DNA from: Hyaloscypha bicolor E | Taxonomy: Eukaryota; Ascomycota; Leotiomycetes; Helotiales; Hyaloscyphaceae | Assembly: GCF_002865645.1 (NCBI RefSeq) | Contig: NW_020194685.1 | Span: 2,195,363-2,259,362, forward strand | Direction: 5' to 3' | DNA: 64,000 nucleotides | In this document: positions 23,201-35,700 of the stretch, piece after piece | How positions within the stretch are numbered: the stretch's first letter is position 1 | Layout: the number at the start of each line of letters is the position of its first letter | Program-made: the position numbers and the translations under genes | Notes under the pieces: generated by a model | Told to the model about the DNA's origin: nothing | The model's input: only the letters and a program-made list of their open reading frames with translations | Databases searched by the model: none

Positions 23201-25430
23201 ACTTTATTAACTAAATTAGGAATTAAGAAAATAGTATTTTTTCTAAAAAATAAAAGTAAATATATATATAAAAGGCTATATTTCTAGTATTTAATTATAT
23301 AGATATAGCTCGTATATTATTTAAAAAAGTAGTTAAGATTTATAAAAAGCTTTCTTATTTTTAGAATAAAGATCTAGTAAAAGAAATTCGGATAATTAAT
23401 TACTTATTATTTATTTAAGAAGTAATCTATAATCTTAGGCTAGTACGGGTTAGCTATAAAGGTAATAAAGAAGCTTGGCTTATTAAAGTACTATATAATA
23501 GCTATTAAATCTTGAAAAAACTATTATATAAAGTAATTATTACTTATAAAACTTAATAGAAAAATAAAGTAATAGCTAATATTACTTATATAAATATTCT
23601 TATAAATTAGAATATTTATAAGTTCCGTATAAATATCTATATAAATATTCTACTAGAATAAGTAAAGCTAGTTAAGTAAAATAGTTTTATAAATAATATA
23701 TATATTAATAATATATTATTAAAAGAGGTAGCTAGTATAAAAAAATAAGAAGAAAACTAGATAAATATAGAAATAATACTAGTAAAAAACCTATTACTCG
23801 AGCTATATTTACTAATAGGTCCTATTATAGTTTTATAACTATAAACTATAATACTAGCCCGGGTTATTATATAAGAAAAACAAGATATAATAAAATAATA
23901 TATATATTATATATATAATATTAATTATATATATTTGCAAATACTTATAGCCTGTCTTATAGGCTATAAATACCAGATTATAATAGCTTATATTTATATA
24001 TTTATCTGAAATAAGGGCTATAATCTTATTATTTATTAAGAGGTTCTTATAATAATAATTAGTATTTAACTCGAGAATTAAGTATATTTATAAGTTAAGT
24101 AAGATCCGGAAATGAATTTACTAGCTTATAAGATACTTATAGGCTATCTTATAGACTATAATAAATAAATTATAATTCGTAAGTATATTTATAAGCTATA
24201 AAAGAATTATATAATTTAAGTAAAAGAAGTTAGTAGCCTATATATTAGTTATAAAAAGCAAATTATAAAAAAAGAGCTATATAAAAAAGGGTTTAGTATA
24301 TAAAGCAGGCTATAGTAGGCCTTGGAAGTAGAAGAGCTTACTATAAATCTAAAAGTACTAGATCCTATAAAAGAAGTTAATTTATATATTCTTTTTATAT
24401 TTAACTAATATAAAAGCAAAAATATAATTATATATTCGGAAATTTACTTAAAAGGCCCAATAAAGCAGATTATTATTTATAAAGAAGTAAGAGAAATATA
24501 AAAGAGGCTTATAAATTAAAAGAAATATTATATTATTCTTTTTATAATAGGCCTTAAAGTAATTATTTATATAACTAAAATAGAGAATTCTATAAGCTAT
24601 ATAATAACCTATAAGCAGACTAATTATATATATAAGAGCTAGCCGGAAGTATAAGAGGAAGCTAGGAGGCTATATAATAAGTGAATTTATAAGAAAGTCT
24701 TTTAAGATATTAACTAGGGCTATAATAAATAATTAATAGATCTATTACTAGTACTATAGGGCTAGCTTGTCTATAAAAACGTCTGTAATTAACTATTATT
24801 ATTACTGGGAAATAGGAAGAATATTCGGATTGAGTTCTTATAAAACAGGATATTACTAGATATAATTAATAACTAATTGGGCCTATTAACTAGTTAGTTA
24901 AGCCAAGAAAAGAGGAAAAATACAAACTTAATAGTAATTATAGCTTTTATATACCTTAGCCCGTTCTATAATAAAGTTAGAAGCAGGCTAATTTTGCTTA
25001 TAAGTAATATAAAAGTAGAAAGAATCTATAATATAAGTAAAAGAAAGAGTAATAAAGAGAAGAAGAAAAGAAGAAAAGAAGAATAAAGTAAAGCCAGGTT
25101 TTTTTTAGTATTTATCACGTGACCTGTATTTTTAGGAAGCCCCGAAAGCTAGCTAAAGCCTTAAAAATTCCCTTTCTCTTTTCCCGAGCTTTAAAAAATC
25201 ATAATAAAAGCCTTTTATATTTTAGAACTACTAAAATAGAAAGAAAGATACTCGAGTATTCTCTTTATTATCCTAAGCTAAGCCCTAAGGATTTGAATAT
25301 AATTATATTTCAATATACGATTTCCTAAAAAAAAGAGATTTCTAGTATTTCTTATATAACCTGTATTTTTCAGGAAGCCCCAAGAACTAACTACTTAGAA
25401 TATTTTAAATATAAGATAATATAGAAAAGG
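20242..25430 (+). mobile_element. unidentified 5.2 kb insert in the Copia reverse transcriptase
   Basis: It is absent from Copia copy B, where the flanks join (58763/58770). AAGTTTA at its left edge and AAGCTTA at its right edge may be a 7-8 bp target duplication. Reading TAG/TAA as Gln gives an almost unbroken plus-strand frame from ~20255 to ~25087 (>1500 codons), for example YNLRLVRVSYKGNKEAWLIK near 23440. I found no RT, integrase or helicase motif, so the class is unknown. Near the left end GGCCGCT and AGCGGTC form a small inverted repeat (20250-20280). At the right, the motif ACCTGTATTTTT.AGGAAGCCCC occurs twice (25123, 25361). No long terminal inverted repeat was found. Confidence 0.6.
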
Positions 25431-28400
25431 AAGCTTAAATAACTAGTCTCGATTTCTTAAGCTCTTTCTTTATACTCTTATTCTTAATCTTATTAATAAA
25501 CCGGGAATTAAAGATATATATTTTCTTTAGTATCTGAGATCTGGAAATAATCTCAAATATACTTTTTTCTAGAAAGCTAGTAACTTTAACTTAACGGGAA
25601 TTCTTATATAATTTATTATCCTATAGAAATACCGTAATATCCGGGATTTTATAAAAGTATTCTTTATTATACTTTAGTAAAATAGCAGGAATAATAAAAG
25701 AAATTATACCTGTATTACCTTTAGTTTTATTATTAAATTTAGAAATAGGTTTAGATTTGAGGCTATTAGTAATAACCTTAATATCTCTTATATAAAAGGG
25801 CTTTATAGAAATTAAATAGAAGATAGTATTACTATATAATAGAACTAGTATATAGTTCTCTTTATTAATAGCTACTAGCTTATATAGTTTATTCTAATTA
25901 CTAGATTAATTAGTATTTCTTTTATATTAAATAAGAATATTCGAATTTAAAAATAATTTATAGATATTAGTAGTACTAAGACTATTTCGGGTATTTAAAG
26001 TATTTATAATTTAATATCTAGCTTAAAGCTTCTAAATTTTTACTATTATTTTCTTAAATACTACTAATTACTATAATATAATAAGTAATAAGATATTATA
26101 TTTAGTTATTTGAGATAAAATACTATAAACTAAAAGAATTAGAATAATACTATTAAGTTTTATAAAGTTATTAATAGTTTTAAAAGCTATTTAAAATATA
26201 ATATCCTTATTAATTCTATTAACTTTAGTTATAATAATAAGATAGGTATATTAGATTAAGCTATAATAATATTCTATAATTCTAATAAAGTTATAAGCTT
26301 TTATAAGAATAATCTTAATTTTAGTTCCTATAATATTTATAAGCTAAATAAACTTCTTATTAGTAAACTGCTTTCTGGTATTTACTATAATCTAATTAGG
26401 AAAACCTAAATAGTTATTAATCTAGTATTACTTAAATATATTTCAGATATATATTATACTAATATTCTAGAGCTATTAGCCGGCTTAATATTAAATACCT
26501 TTATTAATAATATAAAATATAAGTTTACCGGAAATATAGAAAATATTAATAATAATAGAATAATTAAAGCTAATATTATTTCTTAAGTTAAACTTGAATT
26601 ATTCGAGTAATTAATTATATTTCTAGTATTACTTATAATACTTTATAAGATATTTAAAGGCTTTTATATTAATATTATAGCCTATTTATTCTAGTATATT
26701 TCGGAGCTTACTAATAAATAAATAAATAACTAAAATAATAATATAGATATTATAATTTAACTTTTATAAGAAAATAGAAGTTATAAATAAAGAATTCGGA
26801 AATAAAGCCTTATAGTATAATATTTTAAAGCAGGAAAGAATATTTGAAATATTATATTACAAGTATATATTTTCCGGTAAAAATAATAAAATAATTAATA
26901 AGATTATTAAAATAAACTCCTAGCTTATTTATATTAGCTAAGCTAAGTAAAAATAAAGTCCTTAAAAATATAATATAGAATTATACTTATCTAATTAGTA
27001 TATTTACTATTATAGATTTAATAGAAAATATAGATTTAATACTAAACTAGATATTAATTTAATTTTTAGTAGTTTTATTAAGTTTAATACTATTATTAGT
27101 TTACTAAAGAGCTTGGAATTAGTTAGAACTAGTAATTAAATATCTAGAGACTCTAGTATTAATTATAATATTATAAAAGTCTAGATATTTTCTATTAAGG
27201 ATTTAATAGGCTTTAAGATATAGTTTTTGCTTATTATCTAATATATAAGAAAAAGAGAAATAAGGTTATTTATAAAAGTATTAGCTATAGTTATTAGTAA
27301 AACAGAAGTAATAGAAGTAGCTAAAAAGCTTTTAACTAAAATAAAATAGAAATTTGAATAGTATTTCTTTTCTTTATTTATTTTTACTAGTAAAGCCTTA
27401 AAAGTATTATTTACTAGTTTGTTCTTATTATTCTTATTACCCTTTTTGCTTTTAGTTTTAGTAATATACTATATATAAATATTACTAAAGTATTTATTAA
27501 AGTTATAGGTATTTCGGGATCTAAACTAATAGATATTTCTATTTCTAAATTAAGTCTTTTTAGCTTCTTATTTCTCTAGTATATACTTCTATAAATAGTA
27601 TTCGAGTTTCTTATATATAAAATATAGCTTCGGAATATAATTATTATAATTACAAGACTTAAAGTAATTATTACGAGTTACGAAGTTATAATTGGGTTTA
27701 TATTAATAATTTCCGGAAAGATAATAGCTTAAAGAATTTTAAAAATAGTATTATTAATTAGTAAAAAGGATTTCGAAATTAGCTTATTATTTATTCTTAT
27801 ATATAATAATAGATAACTAGAACTTATTAATAAGCTAGCCAAGATTTATAAAAAAGTCTAAGATTATATATTTATATATTTAGGAGCTTTAGTAAGAAGT
27901 AATAATTTTATTATAAAGGAATTCGGTATTTTATAAATTAGATATAAAACCATATTATAATTAATATAGTTTATTAATTAGTAATTAAATAGTCTTAAAT
28001 ATTATCTTTTCCGGAAATTTAGCTATTATAAAAGCTAATATAATAGTATTTCACTTATCTAAATTCCGATATTTGAATTTAGGGCCTTTAAAAAAGCTAT
28101 AAATATTAATATAAGTCTCTTTATATATATATATTAAGAGAGCTAGTTATTATAAAAGTAGTCTTAAGCTAGTTTCTTTAGTATAATAGGAAAAGCTCGC
28201 ATTAGTACCTTTTATAAAAGCTTTATATATTAGTAGATATTAAGGAAAATAGTAAATTTATAATTAAAATTATTATTAAATCTATTATACTTTTGCTTTT
28301 TAATATAAATCTTAGTAATTTTTCTAATAAGTCTTATAATTAAAGGAAATTAGGAGTTATTCGGATATAGTTATAATAGTAATAGTAATAGAAATATATT

Positions 28401-29559
28401 ATTTATTTCTAAAGCTTTTATACTAGTATATAAATCTAATAGAAATATAAGATATAGTAATAAAAGAAATAATATAGAAAATAATAAGTTCCAGGTACTT
28501 ATTCTTTATAAGAATAATAAAGCCTAATAGAATTAGTTCCTTAATAAGATCTAATCTAGCTATTAATATATTCTTATTTAATTATATATATTATTAATCT
28601 TTTTTTATAATAATATATATAGTATTTATAATAATATTAATACTATTATTTTATTATATAAATATATTACTATATTAAAGAATCTTATATAGGTATAGTA
28701 TTTCCGGAAGCTTAAACTTATTAAAGTTTCTTTAATAAGTAAAGTTCTTAAAGTTATATCTAAATAGCTTCTAGAGATTATTATTAATTATTTAATAAAA
28801 AATATATTAAAATAGCTTAGTATTTAAGAATTCAATTATTTCGTTTATTTTAGTAAAGTTTAAGTTAATTCTATATTTCTACTTTCTTATTAATTTCTTA
28901 AAATTATTATTATTTATAAAGTAATTAAATTAGATAAATCTAATAAAGGAATTATTTACTATAATATATTTTGCTATTATATATTTTATAGGCTTATATT
29001 TAGTTCGAGGTATAATAGTTTATAAGAAAAGTATTATAAAGAGAAAAATAATTTATAAAAGATATTATATTTAAGATAAAAATTTTATCTATAATAAAAA
29101 ATTTAGGAAATGAAATTTAAGAAGTAAAATATTGAGATTCCGGATGAACTTAATAGTTTTAAAGCTTAAGAGCCCTAGAAGTTTAAAAGAAGGTGGTTTT
29201 TAAAAGAGTTTTATAAAAGTTAAATAGAAATGAAATAAAATAGTTAAATAACTAACCGTTTTAGTATTTAGTAAAATTAAGTATTTTTTCTATTTATATA
29301 ACTGAATTATAAATAATAAAACTAATAAATATTTCTTTCTTTAATATAGTATAATTAGATCTTAGTAAAATTAAGTATCTTAGTAAAATTAAATATCTTA
29401 GTAAAATTAAATATCTTTTTTACTTATATAACCGAATTACAAATAATAGAATTAATAGTTATTTCTTCTTTAACTAGAATAATAGCTTTGCTTCTAAATA
29501 ACTAAATCTTAAGTAAATATAGCTTAATTCTTTCTAATTTATATATATAAACTAATTAG

Positions 29560-29832
29560 TATTAGTTTACTAGAAATATATAATATTATTATATAGTTAT
29601 AGAATACTATTTATATAAGTTAATAAAGTTATTATTTAAAAATAGGAATTATAATATTATAGTATTAATATATAATTCCTAAATCTATTAAGCCTAATAG
29701 GAACTAGCTACTAGTCGAGTTACTAATATAATATAAGGTTATATAATTATTACTTATATTTTATTATTTCTAATTACTTTTATATTATATAATTATATTA
29801 TATAACTATTAATAATTATAGCTATACTAATA
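29560..29832 (-). repeat. Copia copy 1 5' LTR
   Basis: 273 bp, bounded by TATTAG and CTAATA (TGTTAG...CTAACA before RIP). It matches the LTRs at 56957-57235 and 63037-63293 and the split 3' LTR of the same element. Confidence 0.85.
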
Positions 29833-31437
29833 ATAAGAAATATATAATATTAATATAATTACTTATTATTTAATATATTAGCCAGAAAATTATTTTTCTT
29901 ATTATTATAATAATAAATATTATAGAATTATATTTATATAATATCTTATAAGCTTATATTTAATTAATAATCTTATTTAACTATAATTTTTATATTAATT
30001 TATTTTATAAGTTTACTAAAAAGCTAAATCTAAAAAATAATTCTATTTTAAAAGTTATAAAATTATTATATAATATATTAGAAACCAGAAATTATTAATT
30101 CAAGATTTATTATTTCTATTTTATTAATAAGCTTTTTATAAAATAGTTAATTTATAATTCTTGCCTTTTCTATAATAAATAATTCTTTGAAATTATTAGC
30201 CTTTAAATTAATAATACCTTATTTATTAGAATTAATAATTTTATAAAAGCAAAATAATTAAAGTTTTAAGAAATTAAATTCTTAGCTAAAAAATATAAAT
30301 ATTTTACTTTTAATTATAATCTCAAGTTTAATAAAAATACTATTTATATAAATACTACTAGAATTATTCTTATATAAAAATACTAGTATAAAAACTTTTA
30401 AACTATTTCTATAAAAAATACTATTACTATAAATAATAGAAATACTATTTATTAAAATCTTTTTATTAAGAACTAATATATTATCTAATATATTAGAAAA
30501 GTATATATTATATTAGTTTATTAACTAGAAGCTTTATATAACCTATTAATTACTATTTAAGCTATTAAATTCTTAGAAACTAATATAAAGGTATTTAATA
30601 AAGGTATTTAATAATAAATTAAAAATACGATTAAAGAATTAAAATTTATAAAACTAATAAAAAAGTTCTTATATTTAATTATTTTTACGGATATTTTATT
30701 TATAAATAATAAAGATCTTTTTTTCTAAATTAAATATAGTTTAGTTCTAATAAATAAAATTAGATATATTAATATTATTTACTAGTTCTTTATTAAATAT
30801 AAGAAAGTTACTAGAAGTATTCTAGTTTCAGAATTCTATAATATAACTTATAGCTTTAATATAAGTATTTTAGTTAAATTTATAATTAATAAAATACTAG
30901 GAATAGAATTATTACTAATAGTTTATATAAATTTGAAATTATTATATAAATATTTTATTAAATTAAATACTATTTAAAAAAATATCTAATAATTAATATA
31001 ATATATTTCTATTAAATATATAAATAATAAAAGATTATAGAAGTTAAATAAATTAAAAAAGAATCGAATTCTATTAATTCTATAATAAAATTAAAGCTAA
31101 TAAATATTTTTAAATATCTAATTAATATAAATATAATATAATTAAATATAGAGAAATAAGTTAAATATAAATAAAACAAGAAATAAATATATAAAATAAG
31201 AAAATATTATAAGAGAAGGAGTTATATATAAAAGGCTATAGCTTTTAATATATAACTAAAACTTTAAAAGTAATATAAATATATAAAATATTTGAGAAAT
31301 TTAGTATTAGACCGGATTAGAGAATTAATATATAATTAATAAGAAATTTTTTTTTTTGTATTTTTAGAAAGATTTTAATATTAATATAACTATTTCTTTA
31401 AAAGTTATATATATAATTATAGAATTCGGAATATAAA

Positions 31438-31440
<3 letters not shown>
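29833..31440 (+). mobile_element. Copia copy C: RT/RNase H half plus partial LTR, inverted
   Basis: This is the reverse complement of ~18.6-20.24 kb. On plus it reads a Copia RT that enters at the IQRISQ-like motif, continues through SLQINNTLF (catalytic Asp pair altered to Asn) and an RNase H segment (FTDILFINNKDL), then a truncated 3' LTR. It begins exactly where the AAT-rich codons of the RT lie and ends against a (TAA)n tract, so both ends fall on trinucleotide repeats. Stops throughout make it inactive. Confidence 0.8.

Positions 31441-31510
<70 letters not shown>
31441..31510. repeat. (TAA)n microsatellite, ~23 units
   Basis: An uninterrupted TAA trinucleotide tract lying exactly at the junction between Copia copy C and the Gypsy-3 gag-protease fragment. 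Confidence 0.97.
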
Positions 31511-32512
31511 TTTAGTTATTTATTATAAGATAAATAATTAATAAAAAAATATATCTTATATTTTATTATTTTAATAAACTTTCTAGTATTTAGAATTCCA
31601 ATTTCCTATAATTAAATCTAGTATTTCTATATTATTTCTTTAAAGAAAATTAGAAAATTAATTTAATAAAGCTATAGAAATTCAAATTTTATATTAATAT
31701 AATTCAGATTAAAATTCTCTAATATATTTTTAATAATAATTTCAAGAATATAATCTTTATATAAATAGATTTTTTTTTAATAAAATCAAAAAAGTTATTT
31801 CTAATATTAATAAAATACTTATATTTAAAACTAGTTTCCTTTTTATATAATTAGCTTTTGTATTCGAATTAATTAATACTTTAATTTAATATTCTTTTTT
31901 TCTTATATTAATAATAATTTCAATTATTATTTCTTTTTATAATATTAATAAATATAATTATTATAAAATATATTTATTTTCCGGTTTCTTTAATTATAGG
32001 TATTTATATATTTTATAACTAAACTTATTATAGTTATAATAACTTGGTTTCTTTTAATTTAAATAAATAATAATATAATAACTCTTTTTTTAATAAATAA
32101 AGCAAATTATATCTGGTTTTATAAATTCTAATATAAGTATTATATTAGATTTCGTTATTATTTTTTTATTTTTTCAATTATATAAATCTTATAATAGAAA
32201 TATATTTCTCTTTTATATTTCTTTATTATTTTTTATTATTTCTTTTATTTTTTTTATTTTTTTATTTTATTACTTTATTACCTTATTATTATACTTTTAT
32301 TAAATAAATAAATTTAAGTTATTCTTGACTTTTATAGCTATAAATATAAGCTTCTTCTTTTTATATAAAGTATTTCTTTAATAATTAATTTTATTTCAAA
32401 TCTTTTATTTTAAATTACTAAATAAATTATTTTATTTTTATAATAAATCTATATATTTCAGATTATATAATAAGCTATTTAAGTAAAATATAAAGCTTTA
32501 AATATTCTAATC
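31511..32512 (-). mobile_element. Gypsy-3 gag-protease fragment (3' part)
   Basis: This is the reverse complement of the 56.15-56.95 kb region. It covers the end of gag with a decayed zinc knuckle and the start of the protease. It continues the gag at 39228-39847, from which it was separated by the Gypsy-1 insertion. RIP-degraded. Confidence 0.75.
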
Positions 32513-32789
32513 TATTACGGGTATAGTATTTAGGGCTTAGAAAGCAAGGTAGAAGGTCTTTTATAAAAACGATTTAAAGCTAAGAAAAGAAAAACTAGAA
32601 TACAGGAAACTATAAGAAAGTATATATACCCTATAGTATACTAGTCCCGAAAGGGCTTAGTCTTCTAAATATCTCTAGTATATTCCAAATATATTTCTCT
32701 AGTAAGGTAGCTATATTATATATATCTAGAAGATATCTGGTATCTAATAAGATATCTCAGATACTATATATCTGGGAATTATAATATTA
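32513..32789 (-). repeat. Gypsy-1 3' LTR
   Basis: 277 bp, TATTACGGG...AATATTA on plus. Matches 38952-39227 and the plus-strand LTR at 1074-1349. Confidence 0.88.
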
Positions 32790-35700
32790 CTTCCTTCTTT
32801 ATAATAAGCTCGTTCCAGAGCTTTATAAAAGCCATTAATTTATCTAATTTTATACTATACTTCTTCCTAAAGTAAAACTAGTATCTCGGATATAGATATT
32901 ATATATAAAAGGCCAGTGTCTTTACTATATAACCTAGAAGAATTTATTATTATTTCCGTATAATTCTGGACAAATATTATTTTTTATATAGTCTAGCTAA
33001 TATTATAGATTTTATAGAGATTCTAGTATATTAATATTATTATTATAGAAACTTTATAAAACCAGAAAGCTATTATTTAGTACTAAAGCTAAATACTATA
33101 CTAGATCTTTATTCTAACTAACCTATTAAATTCTATACTTTAATCTATTTCTTACTAGCTTGACTATAATAACCCATTTAATGCCATATTCTTATTTACT
33201 ATTCTTTAGTATTAATAGGAGCGGTTCCGGGTTTACTTAATCTGGCAGAGAATTCTAGGAGTCTTTTTATAGCTTCTTTATATAGAAAACTAAGTATATC
33301 TTTATAGTTTCTAGTAGTTTTAGGAGAAATAAGTAGCTATATTATTCTAGAATCTCAAATAGATTCTCTATTTAGTTCTCTAGCTTCTGGCTCGGATAAT
33401 TAGATATCTAGTACTTTATAGTAACCTATATTTTATTCCCGAATTTGAAATTAATTAGATAGTAGTACTTATTAGCTTATACTATATATTATTCCTATAC
33501 TTGTTTTATATAGCCTTAGGCAAGTTACTATAATTTATATAATTAATTTACTAATATTTTAGCTTTATTCCTATTTAGCTTCTTCTTAGGTAAGTTAGCT
33601 TTAATAGAAGAGTTCTAGTCTAGAGAAATATGAGGCTTATAATTCTTTTTAGTTATAAATAGGAACTAGCTAATAGTTTCGTATTAAAGGAAGGCTTATT
33701 AATAATTAATTATAATAACTCATTTATTCCAGTTATTCTAGTAATAGTTAATATATAGGCATAATTTCTAATTAAAGTACTAATTAATAATCTCTATTTA
33801 TTCGTCCGTTTAGAGGTAATTAGCTATAGAGAGCTTAAGCTTTATACTAATTCTTATATAGAATTCGCTCCAAAAATCGGATATAAATTAGGGTTCCTAA
33901 TCTAATATAATTATTTCTGGAATATTTACTTAATATATTATATAGAATAAAAATAGAAGTACTAGCTACTTGGCTATAATTATATCTTGTATTAGAATTA
34001 TAATTAGGTATTTGGATAAGCGATTTATAAATATAGTAATTATATTATAGCCTAATTTGCTTTTTAGATAGCTTTTAAAATCTATAGTAATATATTACTA
34101 GAGGTAATTAGGAACTAAAAGAAAATAAAGTAAACTAGGCTTCTTATTTCTAGATATATATAATCTCCTATAAATATAATAATTACTATAATATTAATTA
34201 ATATTCTTACTTATAAATAGCTAGTAATATTACTTCTTTAATAACTAATAAAGCTTTATATATTTAGAATATCTAGAAAGGAATTTATTATATACTTTAT
34301 AAATTAGGGCAGTCTATAATAGTAGTTCGGGAGTTATTTTATTCTCTATAATATAGAGTTTTCTATAGTATAAAAGAAGGCTATCTTATAATATCTAGAT
34401 ATTACTTTTAGCTCAGGCTATTATATATAGCTTTTCTAGATCCGTTAATATATAATTATTCTATAGGATCTTATTTATAAGTTATAAACTACTATACTCG
34501 GCAGGAGCTTCTAATAGTACTTTTATAGGGGCTATTATAGCAGAGTTTACTAGTAAAACTTCTAAGAAAATATCTTTTTCTAGGGAAATTATACTTTTAA
34601 TAAAGATATTCTTTTCCGGAAAGTCTTTAGTATATACTTGGTTTTTAGAGCTAAATTCCGAATTAAGTAAGCCGACTTTATAAAGTATTATTATAAGCTA
34701 TAAGTTATAGATAATTTCCGGATTAATCTTATTTTTAGGAAAAAGTATTTGGATTTATAGCTTTTTTTTAATCTGGCCCTAAGTATTTATTTTATTTTAT
34801 CTTTATAATAAAGTATTTATTTACTTATTTAATTTTCTAGAATAATATATAAGCTTAAAATAATAATAAAATAAGAGCTTAGTTTATCTAGCTTATTAAA
34901 AAGAGAGCTTTTTAGTAATTATAAAGTACTTTAAGATACGGTAATTAGAATAGACTTTAAAGGAAATATCTTAAAAGCCTTTTAGCTTAGTTCTCTATTT
35001 CTCTAATACTTATATTATAATAAGTATTTCCTTATTATATATATTATAATTAAGCTTTATTAGAAATATAGTTTTAGAAAAATAAGCTATAGGATACTAA
35101 AAACCTATTTCTAGGTCTTATTAAAAAAATAGGCCAGTAATTACTTCTTTAAATATATCTATTTCTATTATTATAAGAAGATCTAGATTATAGTATTATA
35201 GAACTAGAATAGAAATTATAGCTTTCTTTAGGTAAGTAAAAGCCTTTTAATATTATTCGGATTACTTAAAAGAAATCCCCTTTTTTATAAATAAGATAAA
35301 AGATCTAGTAATCCGTTTATATTCTCTAATAAAGTATTTATAAAAGTTATAGAAGCTAGGAAAGAACTATATATCTTTAATTATCTTTAAGAATTACTAG
35401 TTATATATTACTTTAACTTTATTAGAATTTATTTTAATATTAGATATAAAAATAATAAAGCCTAAATACTTTATATATATAACTTTAAATTCCGATTTCT
35501 TAATATTTATTTAAAGGCTAGTAAGATATAAATAATCTAGTACTTTTTATATATATTATTTATACTTTACTAGATTCTTTAAGTAAATAAGAATATTATT
35601 AAAATATACTATATAAAAGTTATTTGGATATTTGAAAAGTATATTATTTATATAATATTAATATATAGCCGGGCTATTTATAAGGCCTTTCTAGAGAATA

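Larger units (their letters stand above)
12233..29832 (-). mobile_element. Copia element (copy 1), interrupted by two insertions
   Basis: Ty1/Copia order on the minus strand is 5' LTR (29560-29832), gag and protease (~29.0-26.9 kb), integrase (~26.9-25.5 kb), reverse transcriptase/RNase H (20240-18800) and 3' LTR (12233-12343 plus 18506-18679). After allowing for RIP, the integrase reads NYLGFPNQIIVNTRKQF, close to fungal Copia integrases (a DAGKQF-like active-site neighbourhood). Gypsy-2 occupies 12344-18500 inside the 3' LTR, and a 5.2 kb insert sits at ~20242-25430 in the RT. Copy B at 56957-63293 gives the uninterrupted structure. All frames contain stops. Confidence 0.85.

Noticed and set aside
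25119..25328. 69-codon ORF in the AT block
   Set aside because: It lies within the unidentified insert and probably reflects a less-mutated patch rather than a gene.
31441..31510. Possible telomere-like or CRISPR-like repeat
   Set aside because: It is a plain TAA microsatellite; there are no spacers, and fungal telomeres are TTAGGG-type.
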